Counted from the first letter of the stretch, positions 15,901 through 24,107 are shown. The stretch: DNA of 64,000 bases from Blastomonas fulva (GCF_003431825.1 NZ_CP020083.1:3882501-3946500), one strand, 5' to 3'. Numbers and translations: made by a program. Notes: generated by a model not told the origin, from the sequence alone.

Positions 15901-17662
15901 CGACCCCGACGCAGCCGCAAGCTGGGCCGAGCGCCAGCGGATGTTCGCCCTGCCCCGGTCGAGCTGGGACGATTACGAAAAGGCGCTGATCTCCAAGGGC
16001 GGCGGCGTCTTCCCGCGTGCGATGAAATCGATCCCGCTGACCGCCGAGGTCAAGGCGATGCTGGGGCTCGAGGGCGACGAGATCGAACCGGCCGCGCTGA
16101 TCTCCGCGATCCTGCGCGCCGAGGTCGATCTGCTGTGGTTCGGCGGCATCGGCACCTACATCAAGGCCGCGTCAGAGAACAACATCGACGTCGGCGATCC
16201 CTCCAACGACCAGCTTCGCATCAACGCCGAGCAGTTGCGCTGCAAGGTTGTCGGCGAAGGCGCCAACCTTGGCGTCACCCAGGCCGCGCGCATCGCCTTC
16301 TCGATGCTGGGCGGACGGATCAACACCGATTTCATCGACAATTCCGCGGGCGTCGATTGCTCGGACAACGAGGTCAACATCAAGATCGGCCTCGCTGCTG
16401 TCATGCGCGCCGGGCTGCTCGACGAGCCTTCGCGCAACGCGCTGCTTGCCTCGATGACCGACGATGTCTCGATGCTGGTGCTCGAGGACAACCGACTGCA
16501 GGCGCTGGGTCTCTCCATCGCCGAGCGTGCCGGGGTCAAGGCCCTGCCCTCGTATATCCGGCTGATCGAGCATTTCGAGGAACAGGGCCGGCTCGACCGC
16601 AAGGTCGAGGGCCTGGCCGACAATGCCACGCTCAAGCGCCGCGCGCAGGAGGGCCATGGCCTCACCCGGCCCGAGCTCGCCGTCGTGCTCTCCACCGCCA
16701 AGCTGACGCTGCAGGACGCAATCGAGCGCATTCCGCTCGCCGATGATCCCACGATGCGGCCCGAGCTGCTCGCCGCCTTCCCGCCGCAGATGCGCGAGGC
16801 CTATGGCGATGTTCTGATGCAGCACCAGCTGCGCGGCGAGATCATCGCCACCAAGCTGGCCAACCGCATGATCAACCGGCTGGGGCTGATCCACCCGTTC
16901 GAGCTGGCCGAGGAGGAAGGCTGCACGCTGGGCGATGTCGCCTGCGCCTTCATCGCGGCCGAACGGCTGTTCGCGCTGCCTGCGATCTGGGCCGAGTTCG
17001 ACCATGCCGAGATGGACGAGCAGGTTCGCCTGATGCTGTTCGATGCCACCGCCAACATCGTGCGGGTCCACATCGCGGATGTGCTGCGCGCCAGCGCCGA
17101 CGGCCTGATGCCCGGCGCGATCGTCGCCGCGCTCAAGCCCGGGGTGGATGCGCTGATCGCGCAGATGGACAATCTGCTCAATGCCGAAGCGCGGCTGCAG
17201 GCGGCGCGTCAGGCGCAGGATCTGGTCGGCCAGGGCGCATCCTCCGTCCACGCCGCGCACATCGTGCGGCTGACCGGGCTGGACGGCGCGGCGGGGCTTG
17301 CCAATCTGGCCAGCACCAGCGCCACCGACCCGATGCTGCTCACCCAGGCCTTTGCCGATCTGGGCGCGACGTTGGGGCTCGACTGGACGCAGATGACCGC
17401 CGCGCGCATGTCGCCCAGCGATCCTTGGGAGCGGCTGCTGGTCTCGGGCCTCGCGCGCGATTTCCAGCAGATGCGGCTCGATTTCCTCCAGCGCGCCAAG
17501 GGCAGCGATCCGCAGGATTATGTCGCAGGCTGGACCGAGGCCAACCTGCCCCGCATCAAGCAGTTCCGCACCCTGGTCGACCGCGCCCGCATGGACGCCG
17601 CCCCCAGCGTCGCCATGCTGGCCCAGATCGCCAGCCAGGCGCGGATCCTGCTGGCTCGGTAG
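12944..17662 (+). CDS. NAD-specific glutamate dehydrogenase, large type
   Basis: At 1572 residues this matches the large (about 180 kDa) bacterial NAD-GDH family, which deaminates glutamate to 2-oxoglutarate and ammonia. The N-terminal part holds ACT-like regulatory domains. The catalytic core starts near residue 765, with GPVARGGLRWSDR, then KNAVIVPTGAKGGF with the substrate-binding lysine, and a nucleotide-binding region containing VVGEGANLGVT near 1105. AGGA 4 bases before the ATG supports the start. A strong bidirectional terminator follows. The gene is probably monocistronic and catabolic for amino acids. Confidence 0.95.
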   Translation: MAETPIAASGADAGSSVSSNATPLIDPQQHARLRAVLADAFLKGALPGENEGFDDAACSEAADFALRAMARRPSSDTVLTIESIPGQTGHRHMRLAIINDDMPFLVDSIAAAISRFGLAIDRVIHPVVALRRDADGLLSEIYTDEAPGERRESVVYLEVERADARQRKALETALMGAMADVRAAVTDWPMLQAAMAADAAAMADGEGAALLRWFLDRNMTQLAHLRYRRDGSAEAPLGIARINDQPLLAAHSFDQAFAWFESGKAAPLIIKSNFISTVHRRAPLDLVILPIWEDGRVAALSVHGGIWTSAALAAAPERVPVLRAHLKLLMDKFGFSPNGHAGKALSHALTALPHDLLIAFSLESLERVALTAMSLADRPRSKLVTVQSSLRRHLFVFAWLPRDEVSTGRREAIERMVLEASGGKTLSWSISLEDGEIALIRYVIDMRDGAAAVDDAALDSALRAMVRGWEPSVEEALIALGEDSRAAALASRYAPQFPMAYRSDCGPKEAALDIVRLRDLDSPERHGARLYRRADDAAQHLRLKLYSLTGAIPLSQTVPALENFGFDVLEEVPTALGADDSGHIHDFLLNLRGTGDAESLMLRAGAIEAAISGTLEGKAENDPFNRLIAATGLEQRAVIWLRAWYRYLRQAGLPYGIGTVVDALHDAPDIAHALIALFIARHDPAFTGDREAATQANLAAITSGLTQVSAIDDDRLLRMVRALVMAILRTNAFAPAASLAMVMKIDSAKVPGLPAPLPWREMFVYSPQVEGIHLRAGPVARGGLRWSDRRDDFRTEVLGLMKAQRVKNAVIVPTGAKGGFFPKQLPDPATDREGWLNGGKDAYKTFIRTLLSITDNIVDGKVMHPAQVVVHDGEDPYFVVAADKGTATFSDTANAIAAEFDFWLGDAFASGGSQGYDHKAMGITAKGGWVSVQRHFAEMGVDVQSDPVRVVGCGDMSGDVFGNGMLLSKSIKLVAAFDHRHIFLDPDPDAAASWAERQRMFALPRSSWDDYEKALISKGGGVFPRAMKSIPLTAEVKAMLGLEGDEIEPAALISAILRAEVDLLWFGGIGTYIKAASENNIDVGDPSNDQLRINAEQLRCKVVGEGANLGVTQAARIAFSMLGGRINTDFIDNSAGVDCSDNEVNIKIGLAAVMRAGLLDEPSRNALLASMTDDVSMLVLEDNRLQALGLSIAERAGVKALPSYIRLIEHFEEQGRLDRKVEGLADNATLKRRAQEGHGLTRPELAVVLSTAKLTLQDAIERIPLADDPTMRPELLAAFPPQMREAYGDVLMQHQLRGEIIATKLANRMINRLGLIHPFELAEEEGCTLGDVACAFIAAERLFALPAIWAEFDHAEMDEQVRLMLFDATANIVRVHIADVLRASADGLMPGAIVAALKPGVDALIAQMDNLLNAEARLQAARQAQDLVGQGASSVHAAHIVRLTGLDGAAGLANLASTSATDPMLLTQAFADLGATLGLDWTQMTAARMSPSDPWERLLVSGLARDFQQMRLDFLQRAKGSDPQDYVAGWTEANLPRIKQFRTLVDRARMDAAPSVAMLAQIASQARILLAR

Positions 17663-17683
17663 GGGCGAGGCTCCCGCAGCCAT

Positions 17684-17721
17684 AAAAAAAGGGCCGGTGC
17701 ATCGCTGCACCGGCCCTTTTT
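17684..17721. terminator. Bidirectional intrinsic terminator between glutamate dehydrogenase and typA
   Basis: GGGCCGGTGC (17691-17700) pairs perfectly with GCACCGGCCC (17707-17716) around ATCGCT. A run of A precedes the stem and a run of T follows, so it can stop transcripts from both convergent genes. Confidence 0.93.
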
Positions 17722-17742
17722 GTGTCCGAGACAGAAGCGCGC

Positions 17743-19578
17743 TTACGCGGCTTCCTTCTTCCGGCTCTGCTTCTTGCGCTCGTTCGGATCGAGGAAGCGC
17801 TTGCGCAGACGGATGTTCTTGGGGGTCACTTCCACCATTTCATCGTCGTCGATGTACGCGATGGCCTGTTCCAGGCTCATCATGCGCGGCGGAGTGAGGC
17901 GGATGGCGTCGTCCTTGCCGGTCGAACGGAAGTTAGTCAGCTGCTTCGACTTCATCGGGTTGACTTCAAGGTCATCGGGCTTGGCGTTCTCGCCGATGAT
18001 CATGCCTTCATAGACCGGCACGCCCGATCCGAGGAACAGCACGCCGCGCTCTTCCAGAGCGTTGAGCGCATAGCCCACGGTGTCGCCGGTGCCGTTCGAG
18101 ATCAGCACGCCGAGCTGGCGACCGGTGATCTGGCCCTTGTAGGGACCATACTTTTCGAACAGCCGGTTCATGATGCCGGTGCCGCGGGTGTCCGACAGGA
18201 ACTCGCCGTGATAGCCGATCAGGCCGCGCGAGGGTGCGCTGAAGGTGATGCGGGTCTTGCCGCCACCCGAGGGACGCATGTCGGTCATCTCGGCCTTGCG
18301 CTGCGCCATCTTCTCGACGACCGTGCCCGAATGCTCGTCATCCACGTCGATGACGACGGTTTCGTAAGGCTCGGTGCGCGATCCGCTTTCGTCTTCGCCG
18401 AACAGCACGCGCGGACGCGAGATGCCGAGCTCGAAGCCTTCGCGGCGCATCGTCTCGATGAGCACGCCCAGCTGCAGTTCGCCGCGACCGGCAACCTCGA
18501 AGCTGTCCTTGTCCGCCGATTCGGTGATCTTGATCGCGACGTTCGATTCGGCTTCGCGCATCAGGCGATCACGGATCATGCGGCTGGTCACCTTGGTGCC
18601 CTCGCGGCCCGCAAACGGGCTGTCGTTCACCGCAAAGCGCATCGACAGGGTCGGCGGATCGATCGGCTGCGCGTGCAGCGGCTCGGTCACGGTCGGCTCG
18701 CAGATGGTGTTGGCAACCGTCGCGGTGGTCAGACCCGCGATCGAGATGATGTCGCCGGCATTGGCGACGTCGACGGGAACGCGCTCAAGACCGCGGAACG
18801 CCATGATCTTGGATGCACGACCGGTCTCGACGATGTTGCCATCGGGATCGAGCGCGTGGATCTGCTGGTTGGTCTTGACCGAGCCCGAGAACACCAGACC
18901 GGTGAGGATACGGCCAAGGAAGTTGTCGCGGTCGAGCAAGGTGACGAGGAACTTGAACGGACCATCGGGATCCGCCGACGGTGCGGGGACATGCTCGACG
19001 ATCTTCTTGAACAAGGGCTCGAGCGTGCCTTCGCGCACTTCGGGCGTGTCGCCGCAATAGCCGTTGCGGCCCGAGGCGAACAGCACGGGGAAATCGAGCT
19101 GCTCGTCATTGGCTTCCAATGACACGAACAGGTCGAACACTTCGTCGAGCACTTCCTGCGGGCGGCCATCGGGACGGTCGATCTTGTTGACGACGACGAT
19201 GGGCTTGAGGCCCAGAGCCAGCGCCTTGCCGGTGACGAACTTGGTCTGCGGCATCGCGCCTTCGGCAGCGTCGACGAGCAGGATCACGCCATCGACCATC
19301 GAGAGGATGCGTTCCACTTCGCCGCCGAAATCGGCGTGGCCCGGGGTATCGACGATGTTGACGCGGGTCAGGTTGCCCTGCTGGTCGTCCCATTCGATCG
19401 AGGTGCACTTGGCCAGAATGGTGATGCCGCGTTCTTTTTCGAGATCGTTCGAATCCATCGCGCGCTCTTCGACGCGCTGGTTGTCGCGGAAGGTGCCCGA
19501 TTGGCGGAAAAGCTGGTCAACAAGGGTGGTCTTGCCATGATCGACGTGCGCGATGATGGCGATATTGCGAAGGGACAT
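17743..19578 (-). CDS. typA: Ribosome-associated GTPase TypA/BipA
   Basis: This 611-residue translational GTPase shows G1 [10 protein letters not shown] at about 10, [12 protein letters not shown] at about 75 (G3) and [10 protein letters not shown] at about 129 (G4). Elongation-factor-like domains II, III and V follow, then the TypA-specific C-terminal domain. The C-terminus is basic ([14 protein letters not shown]). Length agrees with E. coli BipA (about 607). TypA binds the ribosome and helps 50S assembly and growth under stress such as low temperature. It is convergent with glutamate dehydrogenase and shares its terminator. Confidence 0.96.
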   Translation of the reverse strand: MSLRNIAIIAHVDHGKTTLVDQLFRQSGTFRDNQRVEERAMDSNDLEKERGITILAKCTSIEWDDQQGNLTRVNIVDTPGHADFGGEVERILSMVDGVILLVDAAEGAMPQTKFVTGKALALGLKPIVVVNKIDRPDGRPQEVLDEVFDLFVSLEANDEQLDFPVLFASGRNGYCGDTPEVREGTLEPLFKKIVEHVPAPSADPDGPFKFLVTLLDRDNFLGRILTGLVFSGSVKTNQQIHALDPDGNIVETGRASKIMAFRGLERVPVDVANAGDIISIAGLTTATVANTICEPTVTEPLHAQPIDPPTLSMRFAVNDSPFAGREGTKVTSRMIRDRLMREAESNVAIKITESADKDSFEVAGRGELQLGVLIETMRREGFELGISRPRVLFGEDESGSRTEPYETVVIDVDDEHSGTVVEKMAQRKAEMTDMRPSGGGKTRITFSAPSRGLIGYHGEFLSDTRGTGIMNRLFEKYGPYKGQITGRQLGVLISNGTGDTVGYALNALEERGVLFLGSGVPVYEGMIIGENAKPDDLEVNPMKSKQLTNFRSTGKDDAIRLTPPRMMSLEQAIAYIDDDEMVEVTPKNIRLRKRFLDPNERKKQSRKKEAA

Positions 19579-19713
19579 GAAAGAAAGCCTGTGTCAGGGG
19601 ATTGCCGGGGCACGCCGTCCGGCACGCCACTCTCGCCGCGCCCATAGCTGATGCCTTGCTGCGGCGCAACAACTAGCGCGTCGGGGGTGGAGCGGCGAGA
19701 GACAGCGCGACCG

Positions 19714-19840
19714 CTCTCCCCTCCCGCAGGCGGGAGGGGTGGCCGAAGGCCGGGGGTGGGCCTGAACAGTCGCTTGTCTCTACAGGCCCACCCCAGCTCA
19801 GCAAGCTGAGCCTGCCCCTCCCGCATGCGGGAGGGGAGAG
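19714..19840. repeat. Palindromic repeat family A, copy 1
   Basis: Two arms of CTCCCCTCCCGC and its complement bracket a middle part with GGTGGGCCT and its complement. The ends CTCTCCCC and GGGGAGAG close the structure. The same block occurs at 21003-21196 and 46823-46955, always between genes. It is REP/BIME-like in layout. Confidence 0.8.
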
Positions 19841-19921
19841 AACAGCGCTGCGGAACTCTTCCACAGAGGGATGACCATGCGGTCCGAAATCGCGCCTGCC
19901 GAGACATTGGCATCAACACGC

Positions 19922-19974
19922 AATATCGTTTTTCGATATTATTGATTGACGATAAATCGAATCAGGCATAGACA
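19922..19974 (+). promoter_or_regulatory. Promoter and palindromic operator of the DUF2975 operon
   Basis: AATATCG and CGATATT form a perfect 7-bp inverted repeat around five T (19922-19940). Just downstream TTGACG (19946-19951) is separated by 17 bases from TAGACA (19969-19974), a good sigma-70-type promoter. Further CGAT-containing half-sites (CGATAAATCGA) overlap the promoter. The XRE regulator at the end of the operon is the obvious candidate ligand; that link is inference. Confidence 0.5.
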
Positions 19975-20015
19975 CCCCTTATCGATTACCGATGCCTCGC
20001 TTCAAGGAGAACGAT

Positions 20016-20153
20016 ATGACCCACACCTTCAGCACCATGCTCGCCGCCTTCGCCGCTCTGGCTCTCACCTTCGGTTCGATCGGCGCGATCGTGACCGTGC
20101 CTGCCGCCCAGGCCGCGGCGCCGGCGACGCTCGCCATGATCATTCTCGCCTGA
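20016..20153 (+). CDS. 45-residue secreted or membrane peptide
   Basis: A short frame starts MTHTFSTMLAAF and ends APATLAMIILA. AAGGAG lies 7 bases before the ATG, and a promoter and operator lie just upstream, so translation is likely. The sequence is one long hydrophobic stretch with alanine-rich AQAAA, resembling a signal peptide or single membrane helix. It precedes the DUF2975 gene by 26 bases. I know of no named family; a role as a small partner of the membrane protein is speculation. Confidence 0.6.
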   Translation: MTHTFSTMLAAFAALALTFGSIGAIVTVPAAQAAAPATLAMIILA

Positions 20154-20179
20154 CCCTCTGTGTGTGAACGGACGCTATC

Positions 20180-20716
20180 ATGACCCTTTCTAACACCCGC
20201 ACCAAGGACCCGCTGCTTGCGGTTGCAACAGTGCTCATCTGGCTCATCCTCGGGATCACCGCCTTTGCCGGGATCATCGTCACCATCTGCATTCCCGGCG
20301 TCATCCTGTTCGGCGCCGAGTTTGTCGAGGCTCCGCAGCTCAATCCGCTGTCGACAGAGACGAAGGCTCTGATTTGCGGACTTCTCGCAGGGGTCGCAGC
20401 CTTGCTTTATCTTTTCTGGCGCTTCTTTCGGGCGATGCAGGGCATCGTGCGCAGCGTGGGCGAAGGCGACCCGTTCGTCCCCGTCAACGCAGACCGATTG
20501 ACCCAGATGGCCTGGATGGTTCTGGCCATGAATATCGCTGCGATCCCGCTCGCCGCGCTGGGCCTTCACATCGCGCGGCTCGTGGGGGAAAGCGGCGGAT
20601 CGATGAAAGGCGCGTTCGATCTGGGAGGGGTCATTCTGGCCATCACCCTTTTCATCCTCGCCCGCGTGTTCCGCCAGGGCGCAGCGATGCGCAACGATCT
20701 CGAAGGGACCGTGTGA
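20180..20716 (+). CDS. DUF2975 membrane protein
   Basis: This is a 178-residue protein with four hydrophobic segments, at about 12-45, 62-82, 108-130 and 145-165, in the DUF2975 pattern. The second loop contains VGEGDPFVPVNADRL, typical of the family. DUF2975 genes usually sit beside a short XRE regulator, exactly as here, where the next gene overlaps the stop. The biochemical role of the family is not known; sensing at the membrane with the XRE protein as its effector is a reasonable inference. Confidence 0.82.
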   Translation: MTLSNTRTKDPLLAVATVLIWLILGITAFAGIIVTICIPGVILFGAEFVEAPQLNPLSTETKALICGLLAGVAALLYLFWRFFRAMQGIVRSVGEGDPFVPVNADRLTQMAWMVLAMNIAAIPLAALGLHIARLVGESGGSMKGAFDLGGVILAITLFILARVFRQGAAMRNDLEGTV

Positions 20717-20754
20717 TGCCGCCCATTACCGATGACACCGAAGGAACCCGGATC

Positions 20755-20961
20755 ATGGTGAAGCTCGACGACCTGCTTTATGCCCGCCGCATGACCCTGA
20801 CCGAGCTGGCCGAGCGGGTGGGTCTCACCCTTGCCAACCTCTCGATCCTCAAGACCGGAAAGGCCAAGGCGATCCGCTTCTCCACCCTCGCCGCGATCTG
20901 CCGCGAGCTGGAGTGCCAGCCCGGTGATCTGCTGGCCTATGATGACGAACAGCCGCAGTGA
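20755..20961 (+). CDS. XRE-family HTH regulator paired with DUF2975
   Basis: The 68-residue protein is a bare helix-turn-helix of the YozG-like type: MVKLDDLLYARRM, LTELAERVGLTLANLS, KTGKAKAIRFSTL, CQPGDLLAY. I prefer ATG 20755, which has AAGGA nine bases upstream and starts where the family starts. An ATG at 20716 overlapping the DUF2975 stop would add 13 poorly conserved residues. It probably autoregulates the operon through the palindromes at 19922-19960. Confidence 0.8.
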   Translation: MVKLDDLLYARRMTLTELAERVGLTLANLSILKTGKAKAIRFSTLAAICRELECQPGDLLAYDDEQPQ

Positions 20962-21002
20962 ATGCGGTGGGGGGTGGTGAGCCGGGAGAAACAGCGCAAC
21001 CC

Positions 21003-21196
21003 CTCTCCCCTCCCGCAGGCGGGAGGGGTGGCCGAAGGCCGGGGTGGGCCTGCAACCGTCCGTGCTCCCGCCCACCCCGGTCCGGCAAGCCGGGTGCTGC
21101 TTCAAGCCCACCCCGGTCCGGCAAGCCGGGTGCTGTTTCAGGCCCACCCCGGTCCGGCAAGCCGGACCTGCCCCTCCCGCATGCGGGAGGGGAGAG
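21003..21196. repeat. Palindromic repeat family A, copy 2, with tandem 36-bp units
   Basis: The outer arms match copies 1 and 3. The inner part is expanded: a 36-bp unit with CCCACCCCGGTCCGGCAAGC is present at 21070-21105 and 21106-21141, and again from 21142 up to the right arm. The first two units differ at only two positions, which points to recent slippage or recombination. Confidence 0.85.
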
Positions 21197-21211
21197 AAGA
21201 GTGCGGCTTAC

Positions 21212-21360
21212 AAATCCTCCCCGCCCCGGGGAGGGGGACCATCCGCAGGATGGTGGAGGGGCAGCGGCGTTGTGCTGCCCTAGTCGAATGGCACCCGGAC
21301 GCTACCCCTCCACCATTCGCTGCGCGAACGGTCCCCCTCCCCCAAGGGGAAGGATTTGAG
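21212..21360. repeat. Palindromic repeat family D
   Basis: The block opens AAATCCTCCCC and closes GGGGAAGGATTTG, with inner pairs CCATCCGCAGGATGG and CCACCATTCGC/GCGAACGGT. A short relative, AATCCTCCCCC with GGGGGAGGATT, lies between rpoA and rplQ (49705-49735). Confidence 0.65.
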
Positions 21361-21384
21361 TGCAGGGCCTTCACCCACCCCCGC

Positions 21385-21482
21385 TCATCCTGAGCCGCGG
21401 GCGCAGCCCGCGAAGTCGAAGGACTCGCCCCCACGCTGGCCGTATAGCGGGGCCTTCGACAAGCTCAGGCTGAGCGGATGCG
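21385..21482. repeat. Repeat family C, two inverted copies
   Basis: TCATCCTGAGC...CGAAGTCGAAGG is followed in opposite orientation by GGCCTTCGACAAGCTCAGG and CTGAGCGGATG. The second form recurs at 56167-56198. Confidence 0.65.
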
Positions 21483-21537
21483 GTGGCGGCTTTTCAACCG
21501 CTCAGGAAAAAATCTGCCGGTCTGCAAACGTTTAGAG

Positions 21538-21563
21538 TTTCGGACGCCGTGAGGCGTCGGAAA
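21538..21563. repeat. Putative oriIS hairpin of IS91 copy 2
   Basis: TTTC pairs with GAAA and GACGCC with GGCGTC around GTGA, with one G-G mismatch between the two stems. The outer stem and the 13-base distance to GAACCCGCGG are shared with copy 1; the inner stem differs. Confidence 0.6.
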
Positions 21564-21830
21564 GTCGACGGTGCCCGAACCCGCGGTCGTCAGGTGCTGA
21601 TGTCTATGGGGATTTCGATTTTGGGCTTGTGGGAGCAGCGGTGGGTGCTGCCGATAAGCGGACGGAACTGAAAGCGGACTGGCTGCTTTTGGGGTGACGA
21701 GCGGGTTGCCGTAAATCGGACCGTCCGATTTTGGAGGGCGCAGGTCTGCTTTTGGTGGGTGATGGCGCAGTGCTCTGTGCTCCCCGAAGCACGGTCGCTT
21801 CGGGGCCGGTTGAAGGCAGGCCGTGCCGGG

Positions 21831-23024
21831 TCACGACGATGTTCTCCCGGATGCGTTGACAGGATGCGGTGGTGCGCGCGGCTGATATCTGCGCTCGAAA
21901 GTCTCGATGATGACCATGCTGCCACCGCAGCACGGGCACGGTGGCCGATGGTCCGGCGGATCGACAGCCGTGTCATCGATGGCAGGTGGCGCAACCGCCA
22001 GCAGTCGGCGGGCGTGTTCGAGATGGGCCTTGCGGGTCGCACCGGCCAGCAGCCCGTAATGGCGTATCCGGTGGAACCCGCGTGGCAGGTTGTGCAGCAG
22101 GAAGCGACGGATGAACTCGTCGGCGCCTAAGGTCATGTCCTGCTGGCGCTGCGCGCCATTGCGGCGATAATCCTTGTAGCGGAACGTGACGCCTTCACTG
22201 TCGAAGCGGAGGATGCGGCTGTTCGAGATGGCGACGCGGTGGGTATAGCGCGCCAGATAGGCGAGCACCGCCTCAGGTCCTGCAAAGGGCGGCTTGGCAT
22301 AGACCACCCAGCGCTTTCTGCGGACCGGTGACAGATGACGCAGAAAGGCCCGCCGCTCGGCGAGATGCGCCAGGCTGCCGAAGAACCCGAGCTTGCCGGC
22401 ATCGTGGAGCGCGATCAGCCGCGTGAGGAACAGGCGGCGGAACAGGGCGCCCAGGACACGGACGGGCAGAAGAAAGGCCGGGCGCGCAGATATCCAGCGC
22501 TCGCCATCACGCGCGATACCGCCGCCGGGCACGATCATATGGACATGCGGATGATGGGTAAGCGCCGAGCCCCAGGTGTGGAGTACAGCGGTAATGCCGA
22601 TACGTGCGCCCAGATGCCTGGGGTCGGCGGCGATGGTCAGCATCGTCTGGGAGGCGGCCTTGAACAGCAGGTCATAGAGCAGCGCCTTGTTGTGGAACGC
22701 AATGGCGCTGACCTGTGCCGGGAGCGTGAACACGACGTGGAAATAGCCCACCGGCAACAGGTCGGCCTCGCGCTCGGCCAGCCAGGTACGCGCGGCTGCT
22801 CCCTGGCACTTGGGGCAATGCCGGTTGCGACAGCTGTTATAGGCGATCCGCCAATGCCCGCAGTCTGTGCAGGCTTCGACGTGACCGCCCATTGTAGCGG
22901 TGCGGCAATGCTCGACGGCCGACATGATCTTGAGCTGGTGCAGGCTCAGATGCCCGGCATGGGCAATGCGATAGCCAGGCCCTGCAACGCGGAAGATGTC
23001 GGCCACCTCTATGGAGGTGCGCAC
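21831..23024 (-). CDS. IS91-family rolling-circle transposase (Y2, HUH)
   Basis: At 397 residues it has the same architecture as copy 1: a cysteine-rich N-terminus (CTDCGHW, CRNRHCPKC), the HUH motif in HHPHVHM, the catalytic pair YLARY and a C-terminal CPCCGG. The HUH and Y2 residues are intact, so it may be active. It starts with GTG six bases after the recombinase stop, which suggests coupled translation. The first 100 residues differ from copy 1 at about 13 positions and the C-terminal tail differs more. Confidence 0.93.
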   Translation of the reverse strand: MRTSIEVADIFRVAGPGYRIAHAGHLSLHQLKIMSAVEHCRTATMGGHVEACTDCGHWRIAYNSCRNRHCPKCQGAAARTWLAEREADLLPVGYFHVVFTLPAQVSAIAFHNKALLYDLLFKAASQTMLTIAADPRHLGARIGITAVLHTWGSALTHHPHVHMIVPGGGIARDGERWISARPAFLLPVRVLGALFRRLFLTRLIALHDAGKLGFFGSLAHLAERRAFLRHLSPVRRKRWVVYAKPPFAGPEAVLAYLARYTHRVAISNSRILRFDSEGVTFRYKDYRRNGAQRQQDMTLGADEFIRRFLLHNLPRGFHRIRHYGLLAGATRKAHLEHARRLLAVAPPAIDDTAVDPPDHRPPCPCCGGSMVIIETFERRYQPRAPPHPVNASGRTSS

Positions 23025-23030
23025 CGGGCC

Positions 23031-23939
23031 TCAGCCGTCGGGCACCTGCGCGGTGGATGAGGTCAAGGCCAGCCTGTCGAGCGGACTGATCACCGCTCGC
23101 ATCGTCTTGGTTGCCACCTGTGTGTAGAAAGCGGTGGTGTTAAGCTTGGCATGGCCCAGCAACGCCTGGATGACGCGGATATCGACCCCGTCCTCCAGCA
23201 GATGGGTGGCGAAGCTGTGCCGCAAGGTGTGCGGGCCGACCCGCCTTGTGATGTCCGCTGCCTCGGCTGCCTCGACGACGACGCGATACAGCTGCCGGGT
23301 GCTGATCGGCAGCAGCGCGCTTCTGCCTGGGAAAAGCCAGCTGTCTGCATGCAACACGCCCTGTTGTCGTCCGGCGCGCCACCACTCGCGCAGCAGCACG
23401 AGCAGGCCTTCGGGCAGCATGGCGTTGCGATATCGGCCACCCTTGCCACGCTCGATACGCAGCACCATGCGCTTGCTGTCGATGTCGCGCACCTTGAGCG
23501 CCGAGACCTCGCCGACGCGCAGTCCCGCGCCATAGGCAACCGACAGCGCTGCCTGATGCTTGAGGCAGGTCGTGGCCTCCAGCAACCGCTTCACCTCGTC
23601 CTGGGTCAGCACCACGGGGATCTTGCGGGCGTGCGAAGTGCGCACCAGCTTGCGCGCCAGATCGGGCCGATCCAGCGTGTGGGTGAAGAAGAACCGCAGC
23701 GCTGCAACTATGCTGTTCATCGTCGGCACCGGAACGCCGGTCTCGCGTTGGTCGATCTGGAAGCGCCGCAGATCCTCTGCAGTTGCCGTGTGCGGCGAGC
23801 GTCCCAGCCATGTGGCGAAACGTCCAACATCGCGGATATAGTTGCGCTGCGTCTCGCGGCTGAAGCGCCGCATGTTCATGTCCTCGATCAACCGCTGGCG
23901 CAGCGGGCTGACCGTACCGATCGCTATAAGCTCGTTCAT
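23031..23939 (-). CDS. IS91-associated tyrosine recombinase
   Basis: The 302-residue protein has the full catalytic set: R in GAGLRVGE, K in ERGKGGR, HTLRHSF, H in LLGHAK and Y in AFYTQV. It aligns end to end with the copy 1 recombinase but only about half of the residues agree by eye, much less than for the transposases. ATG 23939 has AGGAG seven bases upstream; as in copy 1 that sequence sits in the 3' arm of a hairpin (23942-23969). Confidence 0.9.
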   Translation of the reverse strand: MNELIAIGTVSPLRQRLIEDMNMRRFSRETQRNYIRDVGRFATWLGRSPHTATAEDLRRFQIDQRETGVPVPTMNSIVAALRFFFTHTLDRPDLARKLVRTSHARKIPVVLTQDEVKRLLEATTCLKHQAALSVAYGAGLRVGEVSALKVRDIDSKRMVLRIERGKGGRYRNAMLPEGLLVLLREWWRAGRQQGVLHADSWLFPGRSALLPISTRQLYRVVVEAAEAADITRRVGPHTLRHSFATHLLEDGVDIRVIQALLGHAKLNTTAFYTQVATKTMRAVISPLDRLALTSSTAQVPDG

Positions 23940-23941
23940 CG

Positions 23942-23969
23942 TTCGACTCCTCAGGTTGAAGGAGTCGAA
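23942..23969 (-). promoter_or_regulatory. Hairpin masking the recombinase ribosome-binding site (copy 2)
   Basis: TTCGACTCCT and AGGAGTCGAA form a perfect 10-bp stem around an 8-base loop, ending two bases before the ATG. The AGGAG Shine-Dalgarno is in the 3' arm as read on the minus strand. The stem sequence differs from copy 1 but pairing is kept. Confidence 0.65.
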
Positions 23970-24048
23970 ATGGTCTGCCCACCACGGACACTGTTCAATC
24001 CAGGCGCTGCGCCCGCGCCGTCAGCTTAGCTTCACCCCAAACACCACT

Positions 24049-24069
24049 CCCGCGAAGCGGGTTCGTGCT
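24049..24069. repeat. Putative terIS hairpin and conserved end of IS91 copy 2
   Basis: CCCGCGAAGCGGG followed by TTCGTGCT is identical to 4030-4050. It marks the end upstream of the recombinase gene. Confidence 0.7.
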
Positions 24070-24107
24070 TCGACCCCATTGCGGTCATTGCTGCTGTCGT
24101 CCAAAAT

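Larger units (their letters stand above)
20962..21536. other. Repeat-rich intergenic stretch without genes
   Basis: The whole interval is built from dispersed palindromic repeats: family A (21003-21196) with a tripled 36-bp unit, a second type rich in CCTCCCC/GGGGAGG (21212-21360), and inverted copies of a GCCTTCGACAAGCTCAGGCTGAGC-type element (shown in parts: GGCCTTCGACAAGC, CAGGCTGAGCGG) at 21385-21482. No reading frame in it looks like a gene. The second IS91 element begins at the right border. Confidence 0.75.
21537..24077 (-). mobile_element. IS91-family element, copy 2, with tyrosine recombinase
   Basis: The order and lengths match copy 1: recombinase, 6-base gap, transposase. The origin-side hairpin at 21538-21563 (TTTC and GAAA outer stem, GACGCC/GGCGTC inner stem) is followed after 13 bases by GAACCCGCGG (21577). 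The other end has CCCGCGAAGCGGG then TTCGTGCT (24049-24069). It is inserted beside a palindromic-repeat cluster, outside the tRNA-Thr island. Transposases of the two copies are close, recombinases much less so, so these are two separate lineages and not a recent duplication. Confidence 0.8.

Noticed and set aside
17722..19122. Plus-strand frame of 466 codons opposite typA
   Set aside because: Antisense shadow of a conserved GTPase gene; composition is typical of a complementary frame.
21070..21165. Three 36-bp units as a possible CRISPR array
   Set aside because: The units abut directly with no variable spacers and belong to a palindromic repeat; no cas genes are present.
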